Assembly: GCF_014698115.1 (NCBI RefSeq)
Contig: NZ_JACJSJ010000063.1
Span: 1-47,770, forward strand
Reading direction: 5' to 3'
DNA length: 47,770 nucleotides
DNA from: Nostoc sp. FACHB-973
GTDB taxonomy: Bacteria > Cyanobacteriota > Cyanobacteriia > Cyanobacteriales > Nostocaceae
Positions 35,709 to 43,463 of the stretch are shown piece after piece. The position numbers were made by a program, and so were the translations under genes. Position 1 is the first letter of the stretch. Each line of letters starts with the position of its first letter. Below the pieces are notes generated by a model. The model worked only from the letters and a program-made list of their open reading frames with translations. It did no database searches and had not been told where the DNA came from.

Positions 35709-35895
35709 GGCGAATCGAAGCGGGGTCAATTTCCCTGGGGATCTGCCAAAACTTCAAATCGCTTATTGATTAAGGCTTGTAGCTTTTCTGGTGTCAGTTA
35801 ATTTACTTTTTTAAGTGTTAACAGACAAGCGATTTTGGGAGACTTGCCAAAAATGCATTCAGAACTTTTGGCAAATCAAGGGTTTGGAGCGCAGG

Positions 35896-36080
35896 GTTTC
35901 AACACCCCTCCCAGCGAGAGGCGGGTTGAAAGGCATCAGTTATGCTCCCTCTGCTGATGATGCCTTGAGGAGTTTCAACACCCCTCCCAGCGAGAGGCGG
36001 GTTGAAAGTACAAGGAGGAGCGCACATCTAAAACCCATCCAGAGTTTCAACACCCCTCCCAGCGAGAGGCGGGTTGAAAG
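35896..36080 (+). CRISPR. V-K CRISPR array, 3 repeats and 2 bounded spacers
   Basis: Three identical 37-bp repeats (begin GTTTCAACACCCCTCCCAGC, end GAGGCGGGTTGAAAG) at 35896-35932, 35972-36008 and 36044-36080. Spacer 1 is 39 bp (35933-35971) and spacer 2 is 35 bp (36009-36043). The sequence after repeat 3 (TCGCTACGACTTTTGCTGTC...) could be a third spacer but has no bounding repeat. Repeats match the V-K pattern, ending GGGTTGAAAG. No self-match of spacers 1 or 2 was noticed in the window. Confidence 0.95.
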
Positions 36081-36151
36081 TCGCTACGACTTTTGCTGTC
36101 AATGGGTATGTCCTAGTACATTAAAAGCTTTATTGAGTTTTGGAATTTTTC

Positions 36152-36175
36152 CAGTGTTCATAGCAAACACTTTTT
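36152..36175 (+). terminator. hairpin plus T-run between array and homing crRNA
   Basis: AGTGTT/AACACT with a 7-nt loop is followed by TTTT. It may terminate array transcription, or may replace the missing 5' half of the homing repeat. The stem is only 6 bp, so this is tentative. Confidence 0.35.
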
Positions 36176-36206
36176 AGGTGGGTTGAAAGGATAGAGCAAC
36201 AGATTC
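36176..36206 (+). ncRNA. delocalized homing crRNA targeting tRNA-Arg
   Basis: A truncated repeat, AGGTGGGTTGAAAG (36176-36189), is followed by the 17-nt spacer GATAGAGCAACAGATTC (36190-36206). The spacer is identical to the tRNA-Arg sense strand at 36455-36439, preceded there by GTG, matching the GTN PAM preference of Cas12k; the match ends at the next bases (TTTG versus CGGT). Short-spacer delocalized crRNAs directing V-K CASTs to tRNA genes are known. It lies 96 bp past the last array repeat. Confidence 0.93.
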
Positions 36207-36310
36207 TTTGTTTGAAGAGCTTGATTTTAGCTCTAATATTGAAACTGATTAATTACCCTATAACAAAAGAAGAGTTCTGCCATACTGTATGTATGGCAGG
36301 GTGTTGTAAT
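36207..36310. other. spacer region with hairpin before the CAST right end
   Basis: No gene. It contains a strong palindrome CTGCCATACTGTATGTATGG-CAG at about 36277-36299 (9-bp arms), which may terminate the crRNA transcript or fold as part of the end. AT-rich otherwise. Confidence 0.4.
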
Positions 36311-36394
36311 GACATACAATTTGTCAACGCGGACAATAATTTGGCACACGGACATTAATCTGTCAACGCGGACAAATAATTTGGCACACGGACA
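36311..36394 (-). repeat. CAST right end with TnsB-binding repeats
   Basis: Read inward from the terminus (minus strand): TGTCCGTGTGCCAAATTATT, TTGTCCGCG, TTGACAGATTAATGTCCGTG, TGCCAAATTATTGTCCGCG, TTGACAAATTGTATGTC. Thus about 40 bp is nearly repeated in tandem. The terminal 20 bp align with the left end (TGTCGATTGCCAAATTATTTG), and the inner TTGACA[A/G]ATTAATGTC is shared with both ends. Confidence 0.88.
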
Positions 36395-36401
36395 TTAAAC
36401 G
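36392..36401. repeat. right copy of direct repeat flanking the CAST
   Basis: ACATTAAACG overlaps the right terminus (GACA at 36391-36394) and the tRNA 3' end. It matches 4104-4113 exactly. The part outside TGTC/GACA is TTAAACG (7 bp); if the duplication is 5 bp (AAACG), the right end would extend 2 bp. Confidence 0.75.
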
Positions 36402-36472
36402 AGCGCGGAGGGATTTGAACCCCCGACCCACAGAACCGGAATCTGTTGCTCTATCCACTGAGCCACGCGCCC
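36400..36472 (-). tRNA. tRNA-Arg (anticodon CCG)
   Basis: 73 nt with a full cloverleaf: acceptor GGGCGCG pairs with CGCGCTC (one G-T), the D arm is GCTC...GAGC, the anticodon stem is ACAGA/TCTGT with loop TTCCGGT (anticodon CCG, 36439-36437), the T arm is GGGGG-TTCAAAT-CCCTC with one mismatch, and the discriminator is G. CCA is not encoded. It reads the codon CGG. It is the homing target and attachment site of the CAST; the insertion left it intact. Confidence 0.97.
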
Positions 36473-36519
36473 TTATTCTCCTAGATTATAGCACGGCTGC
36501 GATCGCATTTGCTCTCGGA

Positions 36520-37710
36520 TTAAAGATAATCAGTGGGATTGACGGGTGAACCATTACGGCGCACTTCAAAGTGGAGGTGAGGCCCAGTCGATAAACCTGT
36601 GGAACCAACAGCAGCGATCGCTTGTCCTCGTTCGACTGCTTGTCCCTCGGTAACATACAACTCGCTGGTATGTCCGTAGAGTGTAGTAATACCTTTGCCG
36701 TGGTCGATAATTACAGCTCTGCCATAACCACCATACCACCCAGCAAAAATCACTGTTCCGGAATCGGCTGCTCGAATTGTACTACCATAGCTAGCGGCAA
36801 AATCCAGACCTGCGTGAAAGCGACGATAGCCAAGAACTGGGTGCATCCGCCAGCCAAAGGGACTGCTAGTAGGAGCATCGCTAGGATAGGTAAACATCCC
36901 AGTTCCCTGAATGATGATGCTTGTGCGGCTGTTGGTTTTTGCTTGGGCTGCTTGTGCTACCTTTTGCTGAATTAAGACTTCCAAATTTTTGGATTCTCTT
37001 TCTAGCTGATTTTGGGCTGCTTCCAAAGCGAGGCGATCGCTATTGAGGCGTTGAATCAATTCTGATTGTGATTGGGCCTGGGTTTGATAATCGGCTTTTT
37101 GTGCTAGTAGCTGCTCACGAATCAAAGCAATTTGGTTTTTTTGTTCCTCTACTTCGGTTTTTTGCTGATTTATCAAATTTGCTTGGGCGTTGAGTTTTAG
37201 CAAAATTTGTTGGTCTGCCTGATAAACTAACTTCAACTGATGACGACGGCTGATAAAGTCGCTGATATTTTGACTTTGGAGCAAAACTGCCCATCCCTGA
37301 CTAGCTGGCGATCGCTGGAGATATCGCAATCGTGCTACTGTTGCTATTTGACGAGTTTCATAGGAACGTTGGGCTACAGCTAAATCAGTTTCCAACTTTT
37401 GCAAACGTTGGGTAGCCAGTTGTAATCGTGATTCACTTTCTTGAATATAGCTATCTGTGGTTTGCAGATTTTGGTTTAAACCAGTCAGGTGCTTTTGCGC
37501 CTCTTGTTGGAGATTTGTTAAGCGATCGCGTTCGTTAACCACACTCTGATGCTGCTGGTTCATTTGTTGCTGTTGTTGACGCAGGGTATCAATAGACTGT
37601 GTAGAGTTTGCGTGTACTGGAATTAAAGCCAAACAAACCCAAGAAATACAGCAAAATGCAACACATAAAACCCAAAAAATCTGCTTTTTTTCTAGAAATC
37701 GCGCTCTCAT
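36520..37710 (-). CDS. M23 (LytM) peptidase with coiled coil, EnvC/NlpD-like
   Basis: 396 residues from the ATG at 37710 (MRARFLEKKQIF); an upstream start at 37764 is possible. A signal/anchor segment (IFWVLCVAFCCISWVCLALI) is followed by a long coiled coil (about 40-250) and the C-terminal M23 domain with zinc ligands HAGLDFAA and HLHFE, and SPFGWRMHPVLGYRRFH. It should cleave peptidoglycan or activate amidases during division. First chromosomal gene right of the CAST. Confidence 0.92.
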   Translation of the reverse strand: MRARFLEKKQIFWVLCVAFCCISWVCLALIPVHANSTQSIDTLRQQQQQMNQQHQSVVNERDRLTNLQQEAQKHLTGLNQNLQTTDSYIQESESRLQLATQRLQKLETDLAVAQRSYETRQIATVARLRYLQRSPASQGWAVLLQSQNISDFISRRHQLKLVYQADQQILLKLNAQANLINQQKTEVEEQKNQIALIREQLLAQKADYQTQAQSQSELIQRLNSDRLALEAAQNQLERESKNLEVLIQQKVAQAAQAKTNSRTSIIIQGTGMFTYPSDAPTSSPFGWRMHPVLGYRRFHAGLDFAASYGSTIRAADSGTVIFAGWYGGYGRAVIIDHGKGITTLYGHTSELYVTEGQAVERGQAIAAVGSTGLSTGPHLHFEVRRNGSPVNPTDYL

Positions 37711-37895
37711 AGTGTGAAGCCCAACCAAACCGATGCTTTCAAACACTATGAGGATTATTCCCAAAATTCGATTAATTTACTGTAGGGAATGGGGAATGGG
37801 GAGTGGGGAGTGGGGGAAACAAGGGGACATCCCAATTTCTAGACAAAGATTCTAGCTATGTCAGCATTGAGCAGATGTATTAGCTAGTTAAGTGT

Positions 37896-38180
37896 ATGAA
37901 CGCACGCATAACAATTTTCTTAGTTACCTTGGTTTTTCCAGGACTGGCGGTGGTGGGAGTATCCTCATATTGGTTTAACCTGGATTATGCAGCACTGATC
38001 AAAGCTGAAAAATATGTGGAAAACCTTGTAGAGCAGACAAAAGTTAATGATAGACAGTTACAGTACGCCTATCATCGTACCTATATTCATCGCATCAATG
38101 TATTTGCCGATGGTACCTGGGGATTGCTGGGGGGTATCATCGCCGGGTTAGGCATACATGGAATAGGGAATCGGGAATAG
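37896..38180 (+). CDS. small membrane protein, hypothetical
   Basis: 94 residues. An N-terminal hydrophobic segment (ITIFLVTLVFPGLAVVGVSS) and a C-terminal one (GLLGGIIAGLGIHGI) flank a soluble helix (YAALIKAEKYVENLVEQTKV). Two membrane passes are likely. No recognised family. The stop is followed directly by heptanucleotide-type repeats. Confidence 0.6.
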   Translation: MNARITIFLVTLVFPGLAVVGVSSYWFNLDYAALIKAEKYVENLVEQTKVNDRQLQYAYHRTYIHRINVFADGTWGLLGGIIAGLGIHGIGNRE

Positions 38181-38290
38181 GGAGTGGGGATGAGGGAGAT
38201 GAGGGAGATGAGGGAGAATAATAACTCCTAACTCCTCACTCCTCACGCGGCTCATTGCCCCGCTATCGCTAACAGCACTCCTAATGCCCT
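38181..38290. repeat. short tandem repeats and a dispersed repeat copy
   Basis: (GATGAGGGA)n at about 38190-38215 is followed by a segment ATAACTCC...CTCACGCGGCTCATTGCCCC...CGCTAACAGCACTCC (38220-38283). The same segment recurs at about 45889-45956, differing in a few bases. Confidence 0.75.
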
Positions 38291-39604
38291 TTAATTCTGA
38301 GCTTTCCAGTTTGTTAAGTCAGCTAAAGAGCGATCGCGATAATGTCCATAACGCTCTTGTTTATTTTTGATTTTCACACCTAATTCTGGAAAAATCCCAA
38401 AATTAGGCGGCATTGGTTGGAAGTGTTTGGGTGAAGCAGAACTAATAAATTCAAATAGCGCCCCCATCATTGTTGTTGGTGGTAAAGCCAATGGTTCTTT
38501 ACCCAAAGCTAGCCGCGCTGCATTAATTCCCGCTAAGCAACCACCCGCAGCCGCAGCGGTGTAGCCTTCTGTACCAATTAACTGTCCAGCTGCAAGCAAA
38601 GTTGGACGCCCCTTAAATTGCAGAGTCGGATACATCAACTGAGGAGCATTAATAAAAGTGTTGCGGTGCATGACTCCCAACCGTACAAACTCGGCTTTTT
38701 CTAAACCGGGAATTAGCTGAAATATGCGCTTTTGTTCACCCCAGCGCAAATTAGTTTGGAATCCTACCATGTTCCAAAGTTGACCGGCTTTATCTTCTTG
38801 GCGCAACTGCACCACAGCATAAGGACGTTCCGCTGTGCGACTATCTGATAAACCCACTGGTTTCAGGGGACCAAAACGCATGGTGTCTTCTCCCCGCTGT
38901 GCTAGTTCTTCAATAGGTAAACAGGCTTCAAAAAATTTCGCCGTTTCTCGTTCAAAATCTTTGAGTTCTGTTTGTTCAGCTTTGCAGAGTTCTTCTCGAA
39001 ACCGCAAATACTGTTCTTTATTCATTGGGCAGTTGAGATAAGCAGCTTCACCTTTGTCATAACGTGATGCCATAAAGGCAATGTCACGGTTAATCGATTC
39101 TCCCACGATAATCGGGCTAGCTGCATCAAAAAAGCTGAGGTATTCCATCCCGGTAAAGCGGCGCAAATCTTCTGCTAAATCTGGACTGGTTAAAGGCCCG
39201 GTTGCTAAAACCACAATTCCTTCAGGAATTGCTTGCACTTCACCCCGACGGAATTCAATTAAAGGATGATTGGATAAAGTTTGAGTTAAATCTTGGCCAA
39301 ATTGTCCCCGATCTACCGCTAATGCACCACCGGCAGGAACGGCGTGTTCATCAGCTTTAGAAATTACAATGGAACCAAGCTGACGTAATTCTTCGTGCAA
39401 CAATCCAGCAGCGCGATCGCTTGCCATTGCCCCAAAGGAATTACTACACACTAATTCTGCCAGATGTTCTGTATGATGAGCAGGACTGAAGCGCTTTGGA
39501 CGCATTTCATATAAAATCACCGGTACTCCAGCTTGGGCTATTTGCCAAGCTGCTTCTGTCCCAGCTAGTCCACCTCCAATTACTTGTATCGGTTGTTTTT
39601 CCAT
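38291..39604 (-). CDS. trmFO: TrmFO, folate-dependent tRNA (U54) methyltransferase
   Basis: 437 residues from the ATG at 39604. The N-terminal FAD dinucleotide motif GGGLAGTEAAW is followed by IAQAGVPVILYEMRPKRFSP, VCSNSFGA and the TrmFO-typical PLKPVGL. The C-terminal GQLIGTEGYTAAAAGGCLAG is characteristic. It makes 5-methyluridine 54 in tRNA with methylenetetrahydrofolate. The upstream extension to 39682 is ignored because MEKQPIQVIGGG is the standard N-terminus. Confidence 0.95.
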   Translation of the reverse strand: MEKQPIQVIGGGLAGTEAAWQIAQAGVPVILYEMRPKRFSPAHHTEHLAELVCSNSFGAMASDRAAGLLHEELRQLGSIVISKADEHAVPAGGALAVDRGQFGQDLTQTLSNHPLIEFRRGEVQAIPEGIVVLATGPLTSPDLAEDLRRFTGMEYLSFFDAASPIIVGESINRDIAFMASRYDKGEAAYLNCPMNKEQYLRFREELCKAEQTELKDFERETAKFFEACLPIEELAQRGEDTMRFGPLKPVGLSDSRTAERPYAVVQLRQEDKAGQLWNMVGFQTNLRWGEQKRIFQLIPGLEKAEFVRLGVMHRNTFINAPQLMYPTLQFKGRPTLLAAGQLIGTEGYTAAAAGGCLAGINAARLALGKEPLALPPTTMMGALFEFISSASPKHFQPMPPNFGIFPELGVKIKNKQERYGHYRDRSLADLTNWKAQN

Positions 39605-39789
39605 AGTTAAATTTTCCAAGTCATCAGTTAAAACCGATCGGATTTTTAATTTTGCATAGTGAAGTATCAATTCTAGCAGCAATTACAAAGTAGATGAAAT
39701 AAAAGCGATCGCTTAGTTGATTAACTGGCAAGCGATCGCTGTTTAGGAAAAGAAAAGTTTTGTATTTTATTTGTCCATGTTACTTCTGG

Positions 39790-40836
39790 TTATTTTTCAA
39801 CAAAGCGATCGCTCCATTCACCAGCAACTTTGTACCACTCAGATGCATTTAAATGCAGATTAACAGAGTGTCCTGCATCTCGCTGAATATAGACCTGTAA
39901 CTGCGCCTTAGGCGAAAAAAATTGCCCTTCAGATGCTGCCACATTTTCCCGACTACAGATTTGGTCAGAGCAAAAAAGATTATCTTTTTGTCCAATTACT
40001 AGTAAAACTGGAACGCGAATTTTTTTCGAGATGTCAGAAGTAACAGCTGGAAAAAATGTTCCTGCTTCGCCAGTTGTCAATGTCTGTGTAAGTTCTTCGT
40101 CTTTCTCAATGACTTTTGCATCGGCATTGGACTGATTGTAAAGCAACTGTCCTCGTGTTCCTGGTAAAGTCGTCAAATAATCATTTGGCAAGTTCTGTCC
40201 ATTGAAACGTGAGTCGGATTGTGCTGGAACTAGAAAGTTCCCCAAGCCTTGTAGTTGTGGAGTCAATTTGTGCAAGAATCCAGAAATAATTACCCCATCC
40301 ACACAGCCATATTGACTTGCCTGTTCAATCACAACAACAGATCCAAAGGAATGGCCGACGTTGATGATGTGCTTGAATTTCACATCATTAATCTTGCCAT
40401 TTCGCAGCGCTTGATTCACTTGATTCAGCACAAAAGCGTTGGATTGGACAGTCACTTGGTCTGCTCGAGGATGAGAACTATTGCCAATTCCGATTCTGTC
40501 AATATTAAATGTGGCATAACCAGCTTTTGTCAGAGCCTTCACATAAGAGTAACGCTCTTTTTGGTATGGAAAATCCCAATAATTGCGATCGTATGTAATA
40601 CCTGAAACTAATACATGAACAGTTTTTTCTTTCAGTGACTTTTGTCCACAAAGTTCGCCATAAATCCGATATTGTTTCGTTAGTCCAGGCGCAAGAGCTA
40701 CAGGTAAGTAAGTTTTAGAGCAATGTACTGTAAAATCAACCGACTCTGATTTTGCAGTTCCAGTTGTAAACGTTTGCAAAAGTAATGCGGAGGCTCCTAT
40801 CAAAGACAGGAGACTTTGACGAAAAAATGATTTCAT
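39790..40836 (-). CDS. exported alpha/beta hydrolase
   Basis: 348 residues. Signal peptide SLLSLIGASALLLQTFTTGTA. The nucleophile elbow GHSFGS, preceded by INV, marks the catalytic serine; a later VLLVIGQKDNLFC carries the likely acid and AGHSVNLH the likely His. Probably a secreted lipase or esterase-like enzyme; substrate unknown. Confidence 0.85.
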   Translation of the reverse strand: MKSFFRQSLLSLIGASALLLQTFTTGTAKSESVDFTVHCSKTYLPVALAPGLTKQYRIYGELCGQKSLKEKTVHVLVSGITYDRNYWDFPYQKERYSYVKALTKAGYATFNIDRIGIGNSSHPRADQVTVQSNAFVLNQVNQALRNGKINDVKFKHIINVGHSFGSVVVIEQASQYGCVDGVIISGFLHKLTPQLQGLGNFLVPAQSDSRFNGQNLPNDYLTTLPGTRGQLLYNQSNADAKVIEKDEELTQTLTTGEAGTFFPAVTSDISKKIRVPVLLVIGQKDNLFCSDQICSRENVAASEGQFFSPKAQLQVYIQRDAGHSVNLHLNASEWYKVAGEWSDRFVEK

Positions 40837-41561
40837 AATATGTCTTGGTGGTGAATTAAATTTTATTCAAAATTCCAGTTAACAAGTTGTGTCTTCCCAG
40901 AAAGGCTGTTGCACAACAGTGGAATGAATTACGGCAAGCTTTTTTAAGCACGGCAAGCAGGGGGAGAATTTTGCAAGTTGCTAAATCATCCCGTTTTGTA
41001 TGTAACGTCCAACAAAGATATTACATATCTGCAATACAGAAAAATCTACTTTCCGTTTACCTTAGCAGTCTCTACAGTTTGCGATTAAAAGAAAATGCGT
41101 TTTTCACATTTGTTATTTTTTCAGAGAAAATTATTACTTGAAGCTAACAATAGCAGATTTTGGATAAAAGAAGTATGGGCATATCAAAATATCCCACTTT
41201 TCGTACTTTTCCCACTTTTGTTACTTTTATAAGTGATTGTCTTTTGAGAAAGTAAAATAGGCTTGATGCTTAGCTAACAGACTGAGTTTGTGTACTTCAG
41301 GCTTCTTGAAATACGCTGTAAATAACAGCCTTTCTCTTAACAATCTTGAAACAAATATTGAAGATTTGAACTGAATGAATCGACGTTGACGACTATTTGA
41401 ACTGGATGAATCTACCTTTAATACTCGTTAATCAATCCTTAACCAATCGGAAATATTGCGGAGATTGGAGTTAACCAACAGAAAGTAGTATACTTTTCTG
41501 GGTTCTCATGGTGCCTATCCAAAGATTTCATTCAAAAACTAAGAATTTTGGGGTTGCTCTA
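40837..41561. other. intergenic region without recognised genes
   Basis: About 720 bp. A plus-strand ORF at 40887-41141 has no recognisable features. The segment near 41365-41420 has two similar copies of TTGAACTG-AATGAATC(G/T)AC. Otherwise AT-rich, and it should hold the promoter of the cNMP-binding gene. Confidence 0.5.
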
Positions 41562-41930
41562 ATGCTAAGTCCTGTAGTCACAGTCGGTATATTTCAAAAA
41601 CAACCCAATCCTAAAGTATTTTCACTAGGCGAAGTCATCTTTGAAGAAGGACAGCCTGGTGATATTATGTACGGCATTGTCGAAGGAGAAGTGGATATAT
41701 TAGTCAATGGTAAGGTTGTAGAAAGCATTGAGACGGGCGAAGTTTTTGGTGTGGGCATACTTGTAGGAGTAAAAAATAGAACTTACACAGCGATCGCCAA
41801 GACGGACTGCAAACTTGCTTTCCTTGATGAAAAAGGGTTTCTCTTTGCTGTTCAGGAAACACCCATGTTTGCCATCAAGGTCATGAAAAGCTACTCAGAG
41901 CGCCTGAGTAGGTTGTTGCATACGCTCTAA
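41562..41930 (+). CDS. cyclic nucleotide-binding domain protein
   Basis: 122 residues from the ATG at 41562 (MLSPVVTVGIFQKQPNPKVF); a longer start at 41508 is possible. CNB-fold landmarks: FSLGEVIFEEGQPGDIMYGIVEGEVDILV, shown in part, GEVFGVGILVG, and RTYTAIAKTDCKLAFLDEKG. It lacks a DNA-binding HTH, so it is a stand-alone sensor rather than a Crp regulator. The phosphate-binding cassette is degenerate (GVGILVGVKNRT), so cAMP binding is uncertain. Confidence 0.85.
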   Translation: MLSPVVTVGIFQKQPNPKVFSLGEVIFEEGQPGDIMYGIVEGEVDILVNGKVVESIETGEVFGVGILVGVKNRTYTAIAKTDCKLAFLDEKGFLFAVQETPMFAIKVMKSYSERLSRLLHTL

Positions 41931-41971
41931 GGATTTCGAGGGGATGAAATCTCGTTGAGTAGATATAGCAA

Positions 41972-42001
41972 GGGACTGGGGACTGGGGACTGGGGACTGG
42001 G
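41972..42001 (+). repeat. GGGGACT heptanucleotide tandem repeat
   Basis: About four copies of GGGGACT, a common cyanobacterial short tandem repeat. Similar runs occur at 45827-45864 and 46513-46537. Confidence 0.9.
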
Positions 42002-42183
42002 TGAAAAGTCTTTTTGTGTCTAGGTTTTATCATCTGTTAATGTCCTAACCACCAAGGCTTTTGCTATAAAGATTAAAATTTCTCGTTTTGATGCAATCGA
42101 TGATACACAGTAGGGGCACAGCAATGCTGTGCCCTAAAATTGCTTGTATTTGATCCAAGGTGCAAAATTTGCCGGAGGTTGCA

Positions 42184-42543
42184 ATGGCGCGTAAACGGTT
42201 GATAATTGAAATGGGAATGGGAATAGATCAGCATGGACAAGAACCGACAGTAGCGGCATCTAGGGCGGTACGCAATGCCATCGCTCATAATGCTTTACCT
42301 GGTGTTTGGGAAGTGGCTGGTTTAAGTAATCCCAATGAAATGATTGTGGAAGTTCAAGTCGCAGTACCATACCCAGAAAAAGTTAGGGAAGAGGAAGTGC
42401 TAGCCGTACTACCATTTGGTCGGAAAACTCTCACTGTAGAATCTGGGGGGATGATAGTTCAAGGGCGAGCGATTCCGGAACTCAACGATCAAAATGATGA
42501 AATGTTGATTGCGATCGCCGCTGTGACGGTTCTAGTTGAATAA
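42184..42543 (+). CDS. Lin0512 family protein
   Basis: 119 residues; ATG at 42184 with GGAGGT 4 nt upstream. MARKRLIIEMGMGIDQHGQE and AVRNAIAHNALPG with the VEVQVAVPYPEKV repeat match the Lin0512 family of small conserved proteins. Molecular function is not known. Confidence 0.88.
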   Translation: MARKRLIIEMGMGIDQHGQEPTVAASRAVRNAIAHNALPGVWEVAGLSNPNEMIVEVQVAVPYPEKVREEEVLAVLPFGRKTLTVESGGMIVQGRAIPELNDQNDEMLIAIAAVTVLVE

Positions 42544-42773
42544 TTTTAGTCATAATCAAATTAGCGACTCGGCGCTAAACTAGAAACATTGGGATAAAAA
42601 TCTCTGGCAGTAAGTTCAAAAATCAGTTATCAGCGATCGAAGGTTGAATTGGTAATTAAAAAACAGTTATTCGTGAACAGTTACTAGTGTTCAATGATTG
42701 ACGATTTCCAACTGAAAAACCTTCAACTGTTGACTGATTTAATACATTACTAATCTTCACCACTGCTAGTACA

Positions 42774-43109
42774 ATGTCTCCAGAACATAACGAATCACTC
42801 CTTCAGGAAATCACCAAACTCAAACCGAAACATTTTGCTGATTTAGTCAGATCTGCACAATTGATTTTCGATCCCACAGCGGGAGTTTCGGGAAGAAATG
42901 TAAAAATTGACTGGGAACAATTCGGAATTCCCGCTGATGTAGCGGACAATCTCAAATCACTTGGTAAGCAGTACCAATACGCATCTCCTCATGTTCCTGC
43001 TGAAGACATTTGGAGTAAATTAACTCCAAAAACTCGTATTTGGTTCGTAGAAAATAAAGATAGATTGTGGCAATTTGAGGAAGCTTTTCCGGCACTTGAT
43101 GAAGATTAA
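42774..43109 (+). CDS. conserved hypothetical protein
   Basis: 111 residues, hydrophilic, with a helical N-terminus (LLQEITKLKPKHFADLVRSA) and a WFVENKDRLWQFEEAFPALDED end. No domain is recognised. Codon use and HIP1-free sequence are like neighbours; the lone ATG and full-length frame suggest a real gene. Confidence 0.6.
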   Translation: MSPEHNESLLQEITKLKPKHFADLVRSAQLIFDPTAGVSGRNVKIDWEQFGIPADVADNLKSLGKQYQYASPHVPAEDIWSKLTPKTRIWFVENKDRLWQFEEAFPALDED

Positions 43110-43463
43110 ATAAGAATTCAGAATTCAGAATGGGCTACGCCCCGCTGCGCTAACAGAATTCAGAAAAGTAGGTTGGGTTGAGCGAGAGCAAAACCCAACA
43201 TCCTCATGACTGTATTGGGCTTCCTTACTCAGCCGAACTTTACATCAGTTGGTTTCCATTAATTCAACTTCCGAAGTATAAATTCTCTTTCTCCCCACAC
43301 TCCCCACACTCCCCACTCCCCACTCCCCACTCCCCCTACTATTGATTCAGAAGTTCTTCTAAGAAATGCTAGTTTATAACAGCAAGAGGCTTTTGCCAGA
43401 AGGAACTAGAATTAGGAAACACCTAGCTGGGTTCTTCTGACTTTTGAAATTAGGAGTGCATGT
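43110..43463. other. intergenic region with short repeats
   Basis: No gene. It contains duplicate GAATTCAGAAT copies around 43114-43163, a CGCCCCGCTGCGCTAACAG element (part of the dispersed repeat family), and a (CCCCACT)n run at about 43293-43335. Confidence 0.7.

Larger units (their letters stand above)
4114..36394. mobile_element. type V-K CRISPR-associated transposon (CAST), about 32.3 kb
   Basis: The left end TGTCGAT-TGCCAAATTATTTG and the right end (minus strand) TGTCCGTGTGCCAAATTATTTG are related inverted termini, each followed by TTGACA[A/G]ATTAATGTC. Between them lie tnsB, tnsC, tniQ, about 25 kb of cargo, cvkR, cas12k, tracrRNA, a CRISPR array and a homing crRNA. There is no tnsA, as usual for V-K elements. 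The right end stops at the 3' side of tRNA-Arg(CCG), about 62 bp from the PAM of the homing target. All core genes look intact, so the element may still be active. Confidence 0.95.

Noticed and set aside
36081..36150. Third CRISPR spacer after repeat 3
   Set aside because: No bounding repeat follows; the next repeat-like sequence is the truncated homing repeat 96 bp on.
35815..36177. 120-codon ORF over the CRISPR array
   Set aside because: It is made of CRISPR repeats and spacers, not a gene.
40887..41141. 84-codon ORF between the hydrolase and the cNMP-binding gene
   Set aside because: No domain, no ribosome binding site, ordinary chance length in AT-rich sequence.
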